Positions 27,556 to 36,669 are shown, numbered from the stretch's first letter. The stretch is 64,000 bases of DNA from Sporosarcina trichiuri (GCF_030406775.1 NZ_CP129119.1:1832001-1896000); one strand, 5' to 3'. The notes: a model not told the origin generated them from the sequence alone. Program-made: numbers and translations.

Positions 27556-28101
27556 TTAAAATATAGTTGGGGTCACGACGCTGAGCACCGTACTCTCGGT
27601 CTCCAGAGGATTTTCCCACTGGTGGATCATGCTGGACGGAAAATGGATCGTATCCCCTTCAAGCAGATGGTGTTTTTCATTGTTCAAGTAGAAGATGACC
27701 TCTCCCTGGAGCACGTAATAGAATTCCTCGCCGCTGTGGCTGTAGGAATGCTCTTCATGCATCCTTGGCGGGAGCGTCACTTTCAGCGGTTCCAGCCGCC
27801 GGTTGCTGAATGTGCCCGTCAGCCGTGCGTAGGTCTGACTTCCTTTTCCTGTCGTGAACGGATGCTGGTCTTCGCTACGCACCACGAAATGCCGGACTTC
27901 CTCTTCGTCTTGGAAAAAATAGTTGATGTGGATGCCGAGCGCATCTGAAATCTTTTTCAAGGAACTGATGGACAGCGAGGAAGCCCCTCTTTCGATCTGC
28001 GATAAAAAGCTGAGTGACAGGCCTGTCTGATCGCTCATCTCCTTCAGCGTCAGGCTTCTTTCGACTCGTAGAGCTTTGATGCGGGTATGAAGTTCTTCCA
28101 A
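27556..28101 (-). CDS. XRE family transcriptional regulator with C-terminal cupin
   Basis: A 181-aa regulator. Residues 1-60 are a Cro/C1-type HTH (LTLKEMSDQTGLSLSFLSQIERG, then ISSLKKISDALG). Residues 100-180 are a cupin (MHEEHSYSHSGEEFYYVLQGEV, FPSSMIHQWENP). The layout is that of PuuR-like regulators, where the cupin senses the pathway substrate. It starts with TTG 28101, nine nt after GGAGG, and heads the hydantoinase operon, which it probably controls. The upstream interval 28102-28317 is AT-rich and contains promoters but no gene. Confidence 0.92.
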   Translation of the reverse strand: MEELHTRIKALRVERSLTLKEMSDQTGLSLSFLSQIERGASSLSISSLKKISDALGIHINYFFQDEEEVRHFVVRSEDQHPFTTGKGSQTYARLTGTFSNRRLEPLKVTLPPRMHEEHSYSHSGEEFYYVLQGEVIFYLNNEKHHLLEGDTIHFPSSMIHQWENPLETESTVLSVVTPTIF

Positions 28102-28318
28102 GATTACAACCTCCGATTACTGTGTGAGTGTAATTTTTATGACTATAGCATAATTATATGGCAGAATGCAATATAAAATTTGAATTATCTAAAATAATAT
28201 ATTTGTGAAAGTATTTATATATTGCAACAATAGATATATTTACATGAAGATGTTCAGGCGAGAGAGACCAGGAGTAATCGTTTTGAAATTCGATACCAAC
28301 CGTAAAGCCGGGCTTCAA

Positions 28319-28444
28319 TATCGCACGCTTCGCCGTAGATATCGGACATTTGGCGTGCAGTATCGGACAGTTCATCGGAAGTATCGGACATTTCGGACAA
28401 ACTATCGGACACTTCACCGAATTTATCGGCATCCGGACACAATT
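28319..28444 (+). repeat. TATCGGACA array 5 (6 x 21 bp)
   Basis: The first unit is degenerate (TATCGCACG); four cores are perfect; terminal TATCGGCATCC-GGACACAATT. It lies between divergent genes, 73 bp from the start of the next one. Confidence 0.95.
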
Positions 28445-28517
28445 CCAGGTCCATCACTTGCCACCGGTCGCGTCTGTGGTAGGATTAGAGAAAATGAGCG
28501 GAAAGTGAGTGATATGC

Positions 28518-28955
28518 ATGCAGATCGATCTGACGAAGGAGCAGTACCGGCATATGCTGGACATGCTGTGTTTAGGGGAATGGACCGCAAACGGCGTCCG
28601 GCTGTACGAGGATCGCCTCACGTGTTACGACGACATGCTCCGGACATTTTGTGCACATGCGGAGGCATTCGGCTTCGGCGACCTGGTCTCCTACGATGCC
28701 GAAGCGGCTGCGTATTATCCGAACGACGCCTATGAACAGGAGATGCGTCCGATTGTGGACCAATATAATAACGCTGTATTCTGGCAGGAGCTCGTGAACC
28801 GGATGGCGGCCAAGGAGGCACTGCAGGCGGGATACGGGTTCCTGTCCGAAGAGGCATATACACGTGCCAAAAGTCAGGCCGAACTCGCATACGAACAGGA
28901 ATTCAAGCAGAACGGACTGCGTCACGTGCAAGTGGCCAAGCCAAAAAATGACTGA
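28518..28955 (+). CDS. Hypothetical protein, 145 aa
   Basis: Soluble acidic protein, rich in Tyr, Glu and Ala; begins with KEQYRHMLDMLCLGEWTANGVR, then a helix-rich part (AFGFGDLVSYDAEAAAYYPND; VFWQELVNRMAAKEAL). I recognise similar lone proteins in Bacillales but know no function. No catalytic motif, signal or membrane helix. ATG 28518 is taken; an in-frame GTG lies 9 nt upstream with no better ribosome site. Array 5 lies immediately upstream. Confidence 0.72.
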   Translation: MQIDLTKEQYRHMLDMLCLGEWTANGVRLYEDRLTCYDDMLRTFCAHAEAFGFGDLVSYDAEAAAYYPNDAYEQEMRPIVDQYNNAVFWQELVNRMAAKEALQAGYGFLSEEAYTRAKSQAELAYEQEFKQNGLRHVQVAKPKND

Positions 28956-29092
28956 CATAGGCAGGATAACTCTGCGGCTCAGCCATGTGGTCAGATAGAA
29001 TATTCACAGGATTTTATTTTCTTATATCTTCTTTTGGCCCTTGCATGATAATATGGAAGAAAAAGCATGGGGAAAGGGGAAAGGTGAATGAG

Positions 29093-29926
29093 ATGAATTT
29101 CACACAACTAGAACAGCAGCTTGGTCTGCTGGCAGGCGGTTCGACAGGTAACGTTTCCATCTGTGTCCGGACGCCGGACGGCACGATCGCCATCGGAGCC
29201 GATGACGTCAAGCGGTCAGCCAGCGTCCTGAAAGTTCCAATTGCGATGGCCTGCCTGGCTGCCGTCGACCGCGGTGAGCTGCATTTGGACACACGCCTCC
29301 CCATCCATGAGCCTGTCGGCGGCTCGGGTGTTCTTGCCTACATGAGCGGGTTCGGGGAGATCAGTCTGCTGAATGCCATCACGCTATCGATCATCGTGTC
29401 CGACAACACGGCGGCGAATCTCGTCATCGAGCATACCGGCCTCGACCGGATCCAATCGTTTTTCAATGAAGTCGGCGCGGCCGGTTCCAAGCTGACCCGC
29501 AAGTTCATGGATTACGATGCCCTTGCGCTCGGGCTGGAAAACGTCGCAACTGCCCGGGATATGGTGCGGTTCCTCGAATGCCTGGACCCGGCCAGCAAGC
29601 ATCTGTCAATGAAAAGCAAGCAGCAGCTGAAAACGATCATGCGGGATCAGCAGCTCATCGACAAACTGCCTGCCTATCAGCCGATTTTCGATGAAACGCT
29701 GATCATCGGCAACAAGACCGGCACTCTTCCCGGCACCGAGCATGATATCGCCTATTTCGAAAATGACCGGATGCGTGTGGATCTGGCCGTGCTCACGACC
29801 GACTGGCAGTATAATCACGACGGCCAGCAGACCATCGCCCAGATCGGCCGCCTCATCATCGACTATATGTCAGCGGAAACACTGTCACCGGATGACAGTT
29901 CGTCACTCGAGCCGCTCGCCCGATGA
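29093..29926 (+). CDS. Class A beta-lactamase-like serine hydrolase
   Basis: A 277-aa penicillin-binding-fold hydrolase. The three active-site motifs are present: SVLK (the SxxK nucleophile) near residue 44, SDN in IIVSDNTAANLVIEH near 105, and KTG in NKTGTLPG near 215. There is no signal peptide from the chosen ATG (29093, after AAAGGTGA), so the protein may be cytoplasmic, unlike true secreted beta-lactamases. An upstream extension in frame (28985) would add a hydrophobic stretch but lacks a ribosome site. Activity on beta-lactams is not implied; many such proteins hydrolyse esters or peptides. Confidence 0.85.
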   Translation: MNFTQLEQQLGLLAGGSTGNVSICVRTPDGTIAIGADDVKRSASVLKVPIAMACLAAVDRGELHLDTRLPIHEPVGGSGVLAYMSGFGEISLLNAITLSIIVSDNTAANLVIEHTGLDRIQSFFNEVGAAGSKLTRKFMDYDALALGLENVATARDMVRFLECLDPASKHLSMKSKQQLKTIMRDQQLIDKLPAYQPIFDETLIIGNKTGTLPGTEHDIAYFENDRMRVDLAVLTTDWQYNHDGQQTIAQIGRLIIDYMSAETLSPDDSSSLEPLAR

Positions 29927-29930
29927 ATGC

Positions 29931-29964
29931 AACCCCCTCCACCCAGCAGGATGGAGGGGGTTTC
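29931..29964 (+). terminator. Intrinsic terminator after the serine hydrolase gene
   Basis: CCCCCTCCA pairs with TGGAGGGGG, followed by TTTCC. Confidence 0.88.
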
Positions 29965-30005
29965 CTATGGCTCCGCAGGCATTCCCCTTCAGCGGAAGGA
30001 CGTAT

Positions 30006-30152
30006 TATCGGCGATTGCTTGTGGAGTATCGGCCATTTCACGCGGGATATCGGCCATAACTTGTGAACTATCGGACACTTCACGTGGGATAACGGACACA
30101 ACCTGTGAACTATCGGACACTTCGCTGAATTTATCGGCATCCAGGCACAATT
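30006..30152 (+). repeat. TATCGGACA array 6 (7 x 21 bp, the longest)
   Basis: Seven units. The first three cores are degenerate (TATCGGCGA, TATCGGCCA twice), one is TAACGGACA. Terminal TATCGGCATCC-AGGCACAATT. It lies between two facing terminators. Confidence 0.95.
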
Positions 30153-30168
30153 TGCCGATGTCCGGCCA

Positions 30169-30206
30169 CAAAAAACCCCTCATACCGGACAATCGGCACA
30201 AGGGGT
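30169..30206 (-). terminator. Intrinsic terminator of the YkyA-like gene
   Basis: ACCCCT pairs with AGGGGT around an inner CCGGAC-GTCCGG-like stretch, followed on the minus strand by TTTTTTG. Confidence 0.8.
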
Positions 30207-30221
30207 GATGCAGCCAGCCTG

Positions 30222-30860
30222 TCAATCCAGGCCGGCCATATTGAAATACGTCTGCTGGGCACCGTTGAACTGTTTCGTCGCCGCATTGAAGCGGTCGATG
30301 GCATCCGTCATCTTGCCAGTCGCTCCGTTGATCGTCTCCACTTGCTCATCGATCGTCTTCAGATCGAATTTTCCCTGCTCCAGCTGATCGAAAAATGCAG
30401 TCTCGGTGTCCAGCTGCTGTTTGTAAGCAGTGAAGTAGGCATCCATCGCTTTCTTCCGTCCGTCTTCCAGCGTCAGCAGTTTTTCGGCTTCCGCCTTCTG
30501 TTCGTCGTCTTTGATGCTGCCGATACTGCTTTCGATGGACATGATCTTTTCATGGACAGCCTGGAAATCTTTGATCGCCGCGTCCAGCTGCTGCTTCTCC
30601 GCCGACACTTCGTGGGAGCCTGCAAGCCGTTGGATGGCATCCGTATCTGCACTCTTCATCGCCAGCACTTTTTCGTAGATGGCTTCCACCTGGTCCCGCT
30701 CGGCGGCAAGTTCTTTCTGATCAGTGCTGACCTGCTGTTCCAGCTGCACCGCGTCATCCAGCGTTGCGCGGATCGTCTCCGCCTTCTTCTGATCCGTCTG
30801 GCATCCGGCCAGCACAGCGAGGACACCGGCCAGCAGCAGGAGTCCTGCGATTCGTTTCAT
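30222..30860 (-). CDS. YkyA family lipoprotein
   Basis: A 212-aa envelope lipoprotein. The signal peptide (MKRIAGLLLLAGVLAVLAGC) ends in a lipobox LAGC. The mature part is almost wholly helical with a long coiled coil (LEQQVSTDQKELAAERDQVEAIYEKVLAMK) and a C-terminal helix pair, as in the putative cell-wall-binding lipoproteins of the YkyA family. ATG 30860 is chosen for its GGAGGG site; a longer reading would hide the signal peptide. It lies 16 nt downstream of a polysaccharide deacetylase gene, so both are probably one operon acting at the cell wall. Confidence 0.85.
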   Translation of the reverse strand: MKRIAGLLLLAGVLAVLAGCQTDQKKAETIRATLDDAVQLEQQVSTDQKELAAERDQVEAIYEKVLAMKSADTDAIQRLAGSHEVSAEKQQLDAAIKDFQAVHEKIMSIESSIGSIKDDEQKAEAEKLLTLEDGRKKAMDAYFTAYKQQLDTETAFFDQLEQGKFDLKTIDEQVETINGATGKMTDAIDRFNAATKQFNGAQQTYFNMAGLD

Positions 30861-30876
30861 GATGGTACCCTCCGAT

Positions 30877-31776
30877 CTACTTGATGGCGTAACAGCGGCC
30901 TTCACATTGGAACGTGACAGGCGGTGTATCGTTCGTGATCACTTTGGTCTTATAGCCCTCCTTCTTGATGTAGGCAAGAAGCGCGGGCAGATGCTGGATG
31001 GTCGCAGGCTTGTCATGCAGCAGGATGACCGGCGCGACACCCGCAGCCGTCATGCTGCGGATGCCATCGATCGTATGCTGAACGAAGCGCTGGTCCTTCA
31101 GTTCCCAGTCCCTGCTGTCGACATGCCAGTCCCATACATGGAAATCCTCCTTATCCAGCTCATCGCGCATCTCCTCCGTCAGATAGGGAATGCTCCCGTA
31201 CGGCAGGCGGACGATATTGGTCGTGACACCGGTCACTTGCTTCACGATGTCCCGGTCATCTGCCATCTCTTTCGCCGGCGTTTCCGGACCGCTGTAGATC
31301 TTGCCGGCCTGGTGGGTGATGCCGTGCAGGGCAAGTCCATGGCCCGATTTCTCCATGCGCTTCAGTGAATCGGGGTACTCCTTGATGTTCGGCCCGAGCA
31401 TGAAGAACGTCGCTTTCATCTGATACTGATCCAGCAGGTCGAGCAGCTGGTTCACATGGCTGGACGGTCCGTCGTCGAACGTCAGATAGATCGCCCGCTC
31501 TTTCGCATCCGCTGCGTTCTGTTTTGCGACAGCTTCCTTGCGTGCCGCCTCTTTGTCCCGGCGGTGTTTTTCCACAACCGACTGGCGGAATGCCGATCCC
31601 TTGAACTCCGCAAGCGGTGCCGCTGAAACCGTCAGTGTCCCGAGCGCCGCCGTCCGGGCATCCTGCTCATTCCCCTCTTTCTGATAGGGCAGCAGCAGAC
31701 CGACTGCCAGCAGCAGTACCACAGCCGCCAATAAAATCGATAACACCCTGCCCTTCCGGTTCAATCGCTTCTTCAT
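30877..31776 (-). CDS. Membrane-anchored polysaccharide deacetylase (NodB homology)
   Basis: A 299-aa extracellular CE4 enzyme. Basic N-terminus and one membrane helix (VLSILLAAVVLLLAVGLLL), a linker, then the NodB domain: YLTFDDGPSSH (motif 1, metal Asp), ALHGITHQ (motif 2, HxxxH), RLPYGSIPYL (motif 3), WDWHVDSRDW (motif 4) and ILLHDKP (motif 5). All catalytic and metal residues are there, so it should deacetylate peptidoglycan or another N-acetylated glycan. ATG 31776 follows GGGAG. Its stop lies 16 nt before the YkyA-like gene. Confidence 0.93.
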   Translation of the reverse strand: MKKRLNRKGRVLSILLAAVVLLLAVGLLLPYQKEGNEQDARTAALGTLTVSAAPLAEFKGSAFRQSVVEKHRRDKEAARKEAVAKQNAADAKERAIYLTFDDGPSSHVNQLLDLLDQYQMKATFFMLGPNIKEYPDSLKRMEKSGHGLALHGITHQAGKIYSGPETPAKEMADDRDIVKQVTGVTTNIVRLPYGSIPYLTEEMRDELDKEDFHVWDWHVDSRDWELKDQRFVQHTIDGIRSMTAAGVAPVILLHDKPATIQHLPALLAYIKKEGYKTKVITNDTPPVTFQCEGRCYAIK

Positions 31777-32022
31777 GTGCTTCACTCCCTGCATCGCAGA
31801 GGAGTCCCGTCCCCTGCTCACAATTCAACTTCAATTTTTTCATTTTACCATGAACAGCCAAAAAACGACACCGCAAGACTGGCAGATTGATAGTTTTTTT
31901 GTCCCGGTCGATATGACGTTACGAAACTATCTAGCCGATTGACCGGACGGACTACCCGCACCTTCGGACTCAGTCCGGCTTACCAGTCCATAAGACAGGA
32001 CCATCCCGGCACAATTCAAACG
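31777..32022. other. Intergenic interval without a gene
   Basis: Between the deacetylase start and the DedA terminator. It holds the deacetylase promoter region, an AT-rich stretch near 31850-31930 and, near 32006-32018, CCCGGCACAATTCAAA, resembling the last bases of a TATCGGACA array terminal unit. No core units precede that, so I treat it as a possible decayed remnant only. Confidence 0.35.
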
Positions 32023-32056
32023 AAAAAATCCTCCTGCCCTGTGAGGGGAGGAGGAT
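32023..32056 (-). terminator. Intrinsic terminator of the DedA gene
   Basis: ATCCTCC pairs with GGAGGAT, followed on the minus strand by TTTTTTCG. Confidence 0.85.
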
Positions 32057-32073
32057 CTGGGTGCAACTCTGAC

Positions 32074-32724
32074 TCATGCCGGTTTGCCGCGGAACTTGTT
32101 TTTCACAAGTCCGACCAGCGGCGGAACGACGGACAGTGCGATGATGAACAGCAGGACTGCCGAGAAATTATCTTTCACGACCGGGATATTGCCGAACAGG
32201 AAGCCGAGCGACGTACAGAGCCCTACCCAGAGGACGGCGCCCGCGACGTTGTACATCAGGAAATGACGGTAGTCCATGCGGCTTGCGCCCGCGACGAACG
32301 GAGCGAATGTCCGGATGAACGGCATGAAGCGGGCGATGACGATCGTCTTGCCGCCGTGTTTATTGAAAAACCGTTCGGCGGCTTCCAATTTGTCCTGGCT
32401 GATGAGCCTCCCGAACCAGCGGGTGGCCGACAGACCTTTCCCAGCCGACTTCCCGATCTGGTAATTGACGCTGTCCCCGATAATCGCGGCCGCAAGGAAT
32501 CCGATGACGAGCAGCCAGATATTGAATGCGCCTGCCGCTGCCAGCGCAGCACTCGCAAACAGCAGCGAATCGCCGGGCAGGAACGGGAACACGACAAGCC
32601 CTGTTTCGACGAAGATGATCAAAAATAATATGGCGTACGACCAGCCCCCGAACATCTGGATGATGTCGATCAGATGCTGGTCGATGTGAAGAATGAAACT
32701 GATCAGTCCCTCAATGAGATGCAT
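32074..32724 (-). CDS. DedA family membrane protein
   Basis: A 216-aa integral membrane protein of the DedA/SNARE-associated family; members act as lipid (undecaprenyl-phosphate or phosphatidylethanolamine) flippases or in membrane homeostasis. Signature segments: FVETGLVVFPFLPGDSLLF near residue 40, GDSVNYQIGKSAGK near 85, FFNKHGGKTIVIARFMPFIRTFAPFVAG near 120 with the conserved Arg residues, and the C-terminal helices. ATG 32724 follows GAGGAG. Single gene, with its own terminator. Sequence alone does not tell which lipid. Confidence 0.92.
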   Translation of the reverse strand: MHLIEGLISFILHIDQHLIDIIQMFGGWSYAILFLIIFVETGLVVFPFLPGDSLLFASAALAAAGAFNIWLLVIGFLAAAIIGDSVNYQIGKSAGKGLSATRWFGRLISQDKLEAAERFFNKHGGKTIVIARFMPFIRTFAPFVAGASRMDYRHFLMYNVAGAVLWVGLCTSLGFLFGNIPVVKDNFSAVLLFIIALSVVPPLVGLVKNKFRGKPA

Positions 32725-32930
32725 AATGGCGCTCCTCTGTCTCCATTTTGTTTCCGGGGCCGGCAAGTCCAGATGTACGGCCGCCTCCTCGGTTTCGATA
32801 AAGTTCAGTATACACGGAACGGATGTAAAACACTCTTATTTTTGTGCGTCATCAGTAGATAATTGGAAAACCGGCATGGACCTTGCGTCCACGCCGCTTT
32901 TTCTGTCGCGTATGATTCTCTGCAAGGGCA

Positions 32931-33056
32931 TATCGGACATTCGGCGCGAGATATCGGACACTTCGCCGGACTTATCGGACATTTGGCGCAAAGTATCGGA
33001 CATTTGGCGCAAAGTATCGGACATTCCACCGAATTTATCGGCATCCAGACACAACT
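32931..33056 (+). repeat. TATCGGACA array 7 (6 x 21 bp)
   Basis: Five perfect cores; units 3 and 4 are identical including their spacers (TTTGGCGCAAAG). Terminal ends ACACAACT rather than ACACAATT. It lies between divergent genes. Confidence 0.95.
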
Positions 33057-33155
33057 CTCCGGCTTTTGGTTTGCCAACATCATATTGTTGAACTATTCCA
33101 ACTGTACTGTAAAATAGGGACAGAGAGAAAACTAGACGAAGAGAGGACGTATGCA

Positions 33156-34946
33156 ATGATTTCGTTTCCAAAACCGCAGGTCGAGCAGTTTTTCAGGACT
33201 TATGCGCTTACAAATTTCGCTGTTTCAAAAGACGAATCCCGCTTGGTGTTCAATGCAAATCTCAATGGGAAGATGAACCTTTGGGCTTTGGATCTTCCCG
33301 GTTCATTCCCCTATCAGTTCGCTCACAAAGATGAGTCATGCAACTTCATTAAAATTGACCCGGAAAACCGCTTTGTGCTGGCCGGCTTTGATAATGATGG
33401 TGATGAGAATTATCAGATCTATGCACTGCCTGCCGCTGGCGGTCTGCCGGAGGGATTGATCACTGGTAATCCCGATGAGAAATATTTCTTCAGCCATTTG
33501 AGTGAGGATGGAAACCGGGTGTACTACATGACGTCCGAAGGCAATCCGAACTTCCTGAATACGCGGGTCCGCGACTTGGATGATGACAGCGATTCGCTGA
33601 TCCATGAAGGGGGAACTGCACCAACCTACCTGGCAGCCGTGTCGGACGAGGAAAAAGCATTCGTTTTCACGCAGTCGTTTGCCAACACGTATGTGACAGC
33701 TTTCGTGAAAACCGAGGACGGCATCCGATATGTGACACCCGATAAAGACAAGGTGCACGTTGTTTTCAATCCGGTATTCACCGACGAAAAGACGGTTCAT
33801 TTCATCACGAACTTCGACAGCGACGATCACTACTTGGCGAAGTATGATCTGGAGCGCGATGAGTTCAGCAAAGTTCTCACAGTGAAAAAAGAGAGCATAA
33901 CATCGATCCAGTGGAACAAGGAGCGCCAAGTGTTTTACATGCTGACAGAAAGAGGAGTGACCGATGCGCTGTATTCCTACTCACCTGCAGACGACAGCCT
34001 GACACCATTGCAGCTGCCGGTCGATACGGTGGATCAAATCCATACTGCAAAATCCGGTAATCTATATGTACTCGGCAGAAGCGCAGCCGTCCCGCCGAAT
34101 ATCTTCTCTTCAGAAGAAGGAAGTTCCTGGAAATCGTTGACCGAAAACCGGGTGCTCGGCGTAACGGAAGATGACATGGTGGAGCCCGATGTGGTGCACT
34201 ATACGTCATTCGATGGCATGGAGATCGAGGCCCTGCTGTTCCGGGCAAAGCCGGAGAACGACAATGGCCATACAATCTTCTGGCCGCACGGCGGACCGCA
34301 GGCGGCCGAACGCAAGAATTTCCGCGCCATGTTCCAGTCGTTCCTGAACCGCGGCTATTCCGTATTCGCACCGAATTTCCGCGGCAGCACAGGCTACGGT
34401 TCGGAATTCGTCAAACTCGTCGAACAGGATTGGGGGCACGGCCCGCGGCTCGATTGTGTGGCCGGAGTGGAATGGCTTGTTGCGAACAAAATCACGGAAC
34501 CCGAGAAACTGTTCCTCGTCGGCGGCAGTTACGGCGGCTATATGGCGCTCCTGCTGCACGGCCGTCATCCGGAGCTGTTCCGTGCTGTCATCGATATCTT
34601 CGGCCCATCGGATCTCTTCACATTCGTCGAATCCGTGCCGCCGCATTGGAAGCCGATCATGGAACGCTGGCTCGGCGATCCCGAGCGCGACAAAGAGCGG
34701 TTCATCAAGGACTCCCCTGTGACGTACCTGGATGGCATGACCAAGCCGATGCTCGTCATCCAAGGGGCGAAGGATCCGCGGGTCGTCAAGAAAGAGTCCG
34801 ATCAGATCGTCCAGAAGCTCCGCGACAAGGGTCGTGAAGTCGAGTATCTGGTGCTGGACGACGAAGGACACGGTTTCTCGAAGAAAGAGAATGAAATCAA
34901 AGTCATCCAGACAATGCTCGAGTTTCTGGAAGCCCACCAGGCTTGA
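33156..34946 (+). CDS. S9 family peptidase (acylaminoacyl-peptidase / prolyl-oligopeptidase type)
   Basis: A 596-aa cytoplasmic serine peptidase. The N-terminal half is a beta-propeller (repeats such as YFFSHLSEDGNRVYYMTSEG); the C-terminal third is an alpha/beta hydrolase with the nucleophile in VGGSYGGYM near residue 458, the Asp in QGAKDPRV near 540 and the His in DEGHGFSKKEN near 572. The triad is complete. Members clip short or acylated peptides. ATG 33156 follows GAGAGG. Monocistronic with a terminator; array 7 lies upstream and arrays 8 and 9 downstream. Confidence 0.93.
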   Translation: MISFPKPQVEQFFRTYALTNFAVSKDESRLVFNANLNGKMNLWALDLPGSFPYQFAHKDESCNFIKIDPENRFVLAGFDNDGDENYQIYALPAAGGLPEGLITGNPDEKYFFSHLSEDGNRVYYMTSEGNPNFLNTRVRDLDDDSDSLIHEGGTAPTYLAAVSDEEKAFVFTQSFANTYVTAFVKTEDGIRYVTPDKDKVHVVFNPVFTDEKTVHFITNFDSDDHYLAKYDLERDEFSKVLTVKKESITSIQWNKERQVFYMLTERGVTDALYSYSPADDSLTPLQLPVDTVDQIHTAKSGNLYVLGRSAAVPPNIFSSEEGSSWKSLTENRVLGVTEDDMVEPDVVHYTSFDGMEIEALLFRAKPENDNGHTIFWPHGGPQAAERKNFRAMFQSFLNRGYSVFAPNFRGSTGYGSEFVKLVEQDWGHGPRLDCVAGVEWLVANKITEPEKLFLVGGSYGGYMALLLHGRHPELFRAVIDIFGPSDLFTFVESVPPHWKPIMERWLGDPERDKERFIKDSPVTYLDGMTKPMLVIQGAKDPRVVKKESDQIVQKLRDKGREVEYLVLDDEGHGFSKKENEIKVIQTMLEFLEAHQA

Positions 34947-34960
34947 CCGACGATGGCACC

Positions 34961-34993
34961 GCCCCCTGACTAAAGTGCAGTCACGGGGCTTTT
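34961..34993 (+). terminator. Intrinsic terminator after the S9 peptidase gene
   Basis: GCCCCCTGACT pairs with AGTCACGGGGC, followed by TTTT. Confidence 0.88.
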
Positions 34994-35015
34994 CTCTGTT
35001 CAGATGCAGCGGGGG

Positions 35016-35120
35016 TATCGGACAAATGATGGCCGGTATCGGACATTTCACGTAGAGTATCGGACATTTGGCGCGAAGTATCGGACATTCCACCGAATTT
35101 ATCGGCATCCAGACACAATT
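35016..35120 (+). repeat. TATCGGACA array 8 (5 x 21 bp)
   Basis: Four perfect cores and terminal TATCGGCATCC-AGACACAATT, then the tail TGGTGCTCAC...GTTCGTTTTCTGT. Array A of composite copy 2. Confidence 0.95.
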
Positions 35121-35243
35121 CAAGGGCCTGAATGGTGCTCACTTCGTTCGTTTTCTGTAGCGATCCCCTCGGACGCGACAGTTTGTTACGTCCATGACGG
35201 CTCGCTGGCGCGATATATGGGACAAGCCATAGAGGCTGGGGCA

Positions 35244-35348
35244 TATCGGACAAATTATAGCCGGTATCGGACATTTGATGCAGCGTATCGGCCATTTCGC
35301 CGGGCTTATCGGACACTTCGCGGAATTTATCGGCATCCACACACAATT
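35244..35348 (+). repeat. TATCGGACA array 9 (5 x 21 bp)
   Basis: Three perfect cores, one TATCGGCCA, then terminal TATCGGCATCC-ACACACAATT. Array B of composite copy 2. Confidence 0.95.
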
Positions 35349-35469
35349 CGAGGGCCTGAATGCTGTTCCTCATGATGACCATCACTACATACATTCGCTG
35401 TGCACAATGCACCTTTATAGCACCTGACGCAGCCTGCATGGTTCATCCCATCAGAAAAGCACACAGAGG

Positions 35470-36435
35470 TTATGTGTGCTTCGCGAGTTCCATGTGCAAT
35501 TGCATTGAATATGTTCTGCCGCGTTTATTTCCGACAGCCGTCAGTTCCATAGCACGCAGGAGACGGAGTGCTGTTCTGGGACAGTCAATTCCCAGCAGCG
35601 CACGGCATGCCGCATTGGTCAGCGGCTTACCCGTCAGCCAGAACCAATCTCGGATGGCCTGCTCGTGGGCAGTCATCGAGCGGCACTTGCACGCCGGGCA
35701 ATACCATCCTTTGCCGCGTTTCCACATACCGAGCCGGTCGCAGTCAGGACAGGCAACCCCTCCTTTGATCACTTCGGTTGGGACATCGAACCTCTCACAG
35801 ATCGGTTTGTGATTGAAACCCTGATGGCTTTCCAAGATCCGTTGGCCGAGCAGCGCCAATTCATCTGTCGTCAGACCGCCGGAGCCAGTCATCAGCTCCC
35901 CGACATATCCCGGCACCAGTTTTGGAAACAAAGTAGGAATTTCAGTATTCGGCAGAGTGATACGCTGCTTGGCATATGCCATGACAACACAGCCATAAAC
36001 AGGCAGATGGACTCCGCGGGCGCGCAGCCAGCCCTCGAACAGCTTGCATGTGGTGTGCACCTGTGCGAGCGGACTCAGGAAACCGCTGAGGGTCCCGTCG
36101 TCCGCTGTCCGGATCAGCTGTGGCGGGTTCTCTGTCACCACCAGATCCCCCGCCATATTCTTCACTTCACAAATCAAGGCGAATTGCTCGGTCAGCAAGA
36201 GGGTATCCATTTGGAACAGGGTGTGGGAAACAAGGGAGAGATCATGGAACTCAAGGATTTCGTGGGGAAACTTGTAGGTGTTCAGCACGCGGTCCAGTTC
36301 AAGTTCACCGCCGTAACCTGCTTTGGCGGCAGACAGCCGGCTTTGCAGATTGGGGGAGACGGGGTGAGACCGGGGAATTCGTCTGACAGCAGCCTCCAGC
36401 CCTTCGATCAGGACGGGTGCTGTCCGCTCTTTCAT
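35470..36435 (-). CDS. NERD domain protein with zinc ribbon
   Basis: A 321-aa protein. The NERD (nuclease-related) domain spans about residues 40-145: GYGGELELDRVLNTY near 40 and TLLLTEQFALICEVKNMAGDL near 78, the latter carrying the E-x-K nuclease core. A zinc ribbon follows near 235-257 (CPDCDRLGMWKRGKGWYCPAC), then a C-terminal helical part ending RTYSMQLHMELAKHT. Nuclease activity is plausible from the residues but unproven for the family. ATG 36435 is taken; a GTG 15 nt upstream, abutting AAAGGAA, is the alternative. Monocistronic; both sides are array-bearing. Confidence 0.88.
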   Translation of the reverse strand: MKERTAPVLIEGLEAAVRRIPRSHPVSPNLQSRLSAAKAGYGGELELDRVLNTYKFPHEILEFHDLSLVSHTLFQMDTLLLTEQFALICEVKNMAGDLVVTENPPQLIRTADDGTLSGFLSPLAQVHTTCKLFEGWLRARGVHLPVYGCVVMAYAKQRITLPNTEIPTLFPKLVPGYVGELMTGSGGLTTDELALLGQRILESHQGFNHKPICERFDVPTEVIKGGVACPDCDRLGMWKRGKGWYCPACKCRSMTAHEQAIRDWFWLTGKPLTNAACRALLGIDCPRTALRLLRAMELTAVGNKRGRTYSMQLHMELAKHT

Positions 36436-36564
36436 CAGTATGGGTGTCACTTCCTTTCATGTTCCTTATTATCATATCACGCTTTTCAGATATCACAATT
36501 CACTCAGCATGTTCCTGTGAGTTCACTTGCATGAGGGGCCGCCTATCCGCCAGATCAAGGCTGT

Positions 36565-36669
36565 TATCGGACACTTGGCGCGAGATATCGGACAGTTCAC
36601 CGGACTTATCGGACACTTGGCGCAAAGTATCGGACACTTCGCCGAATTTATCGGCATCCGGACACAATT
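36565..36669 (+). repeat. TATCGGACA array 10 (5 x 21 bp)
   Basis: Four perfect cores and terminal TATCGGCATCC-GGACACAATT. It lies upstream of the NERD gene and downstream of the terminator of the next minus-strand gene, outside both units. Confidence 0.95.

Larger units (their letters stand above)
35016..35348 (+). repeat. Composite double-array element, copy 2 (333 bp)
   Basis: Array 8, a 123-bp linker with the TGGTGCTC / TTTTCTGT tail and a GGCGCG...GGGACAAGCC block, then array 9. With its flanks it fills the interval 34994-35469; no gene is seen there. Confidence 0.82.

Noticed and set aside
29093..29926. Antibiotic-resistance beta-lactamase
   Set aside because: Motifs SxxK, SDN and KTG are present but there is no signal peptide, and class-A-like folds include many non-lactamase hydrolases. 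Kept as a general serine hydrolase.
32006..32018. Decayed array terminal unit (CCCGGCACAATTCAAA)
   Set aside because: Only about 12 matching bases and no core units nearby; could be chance.
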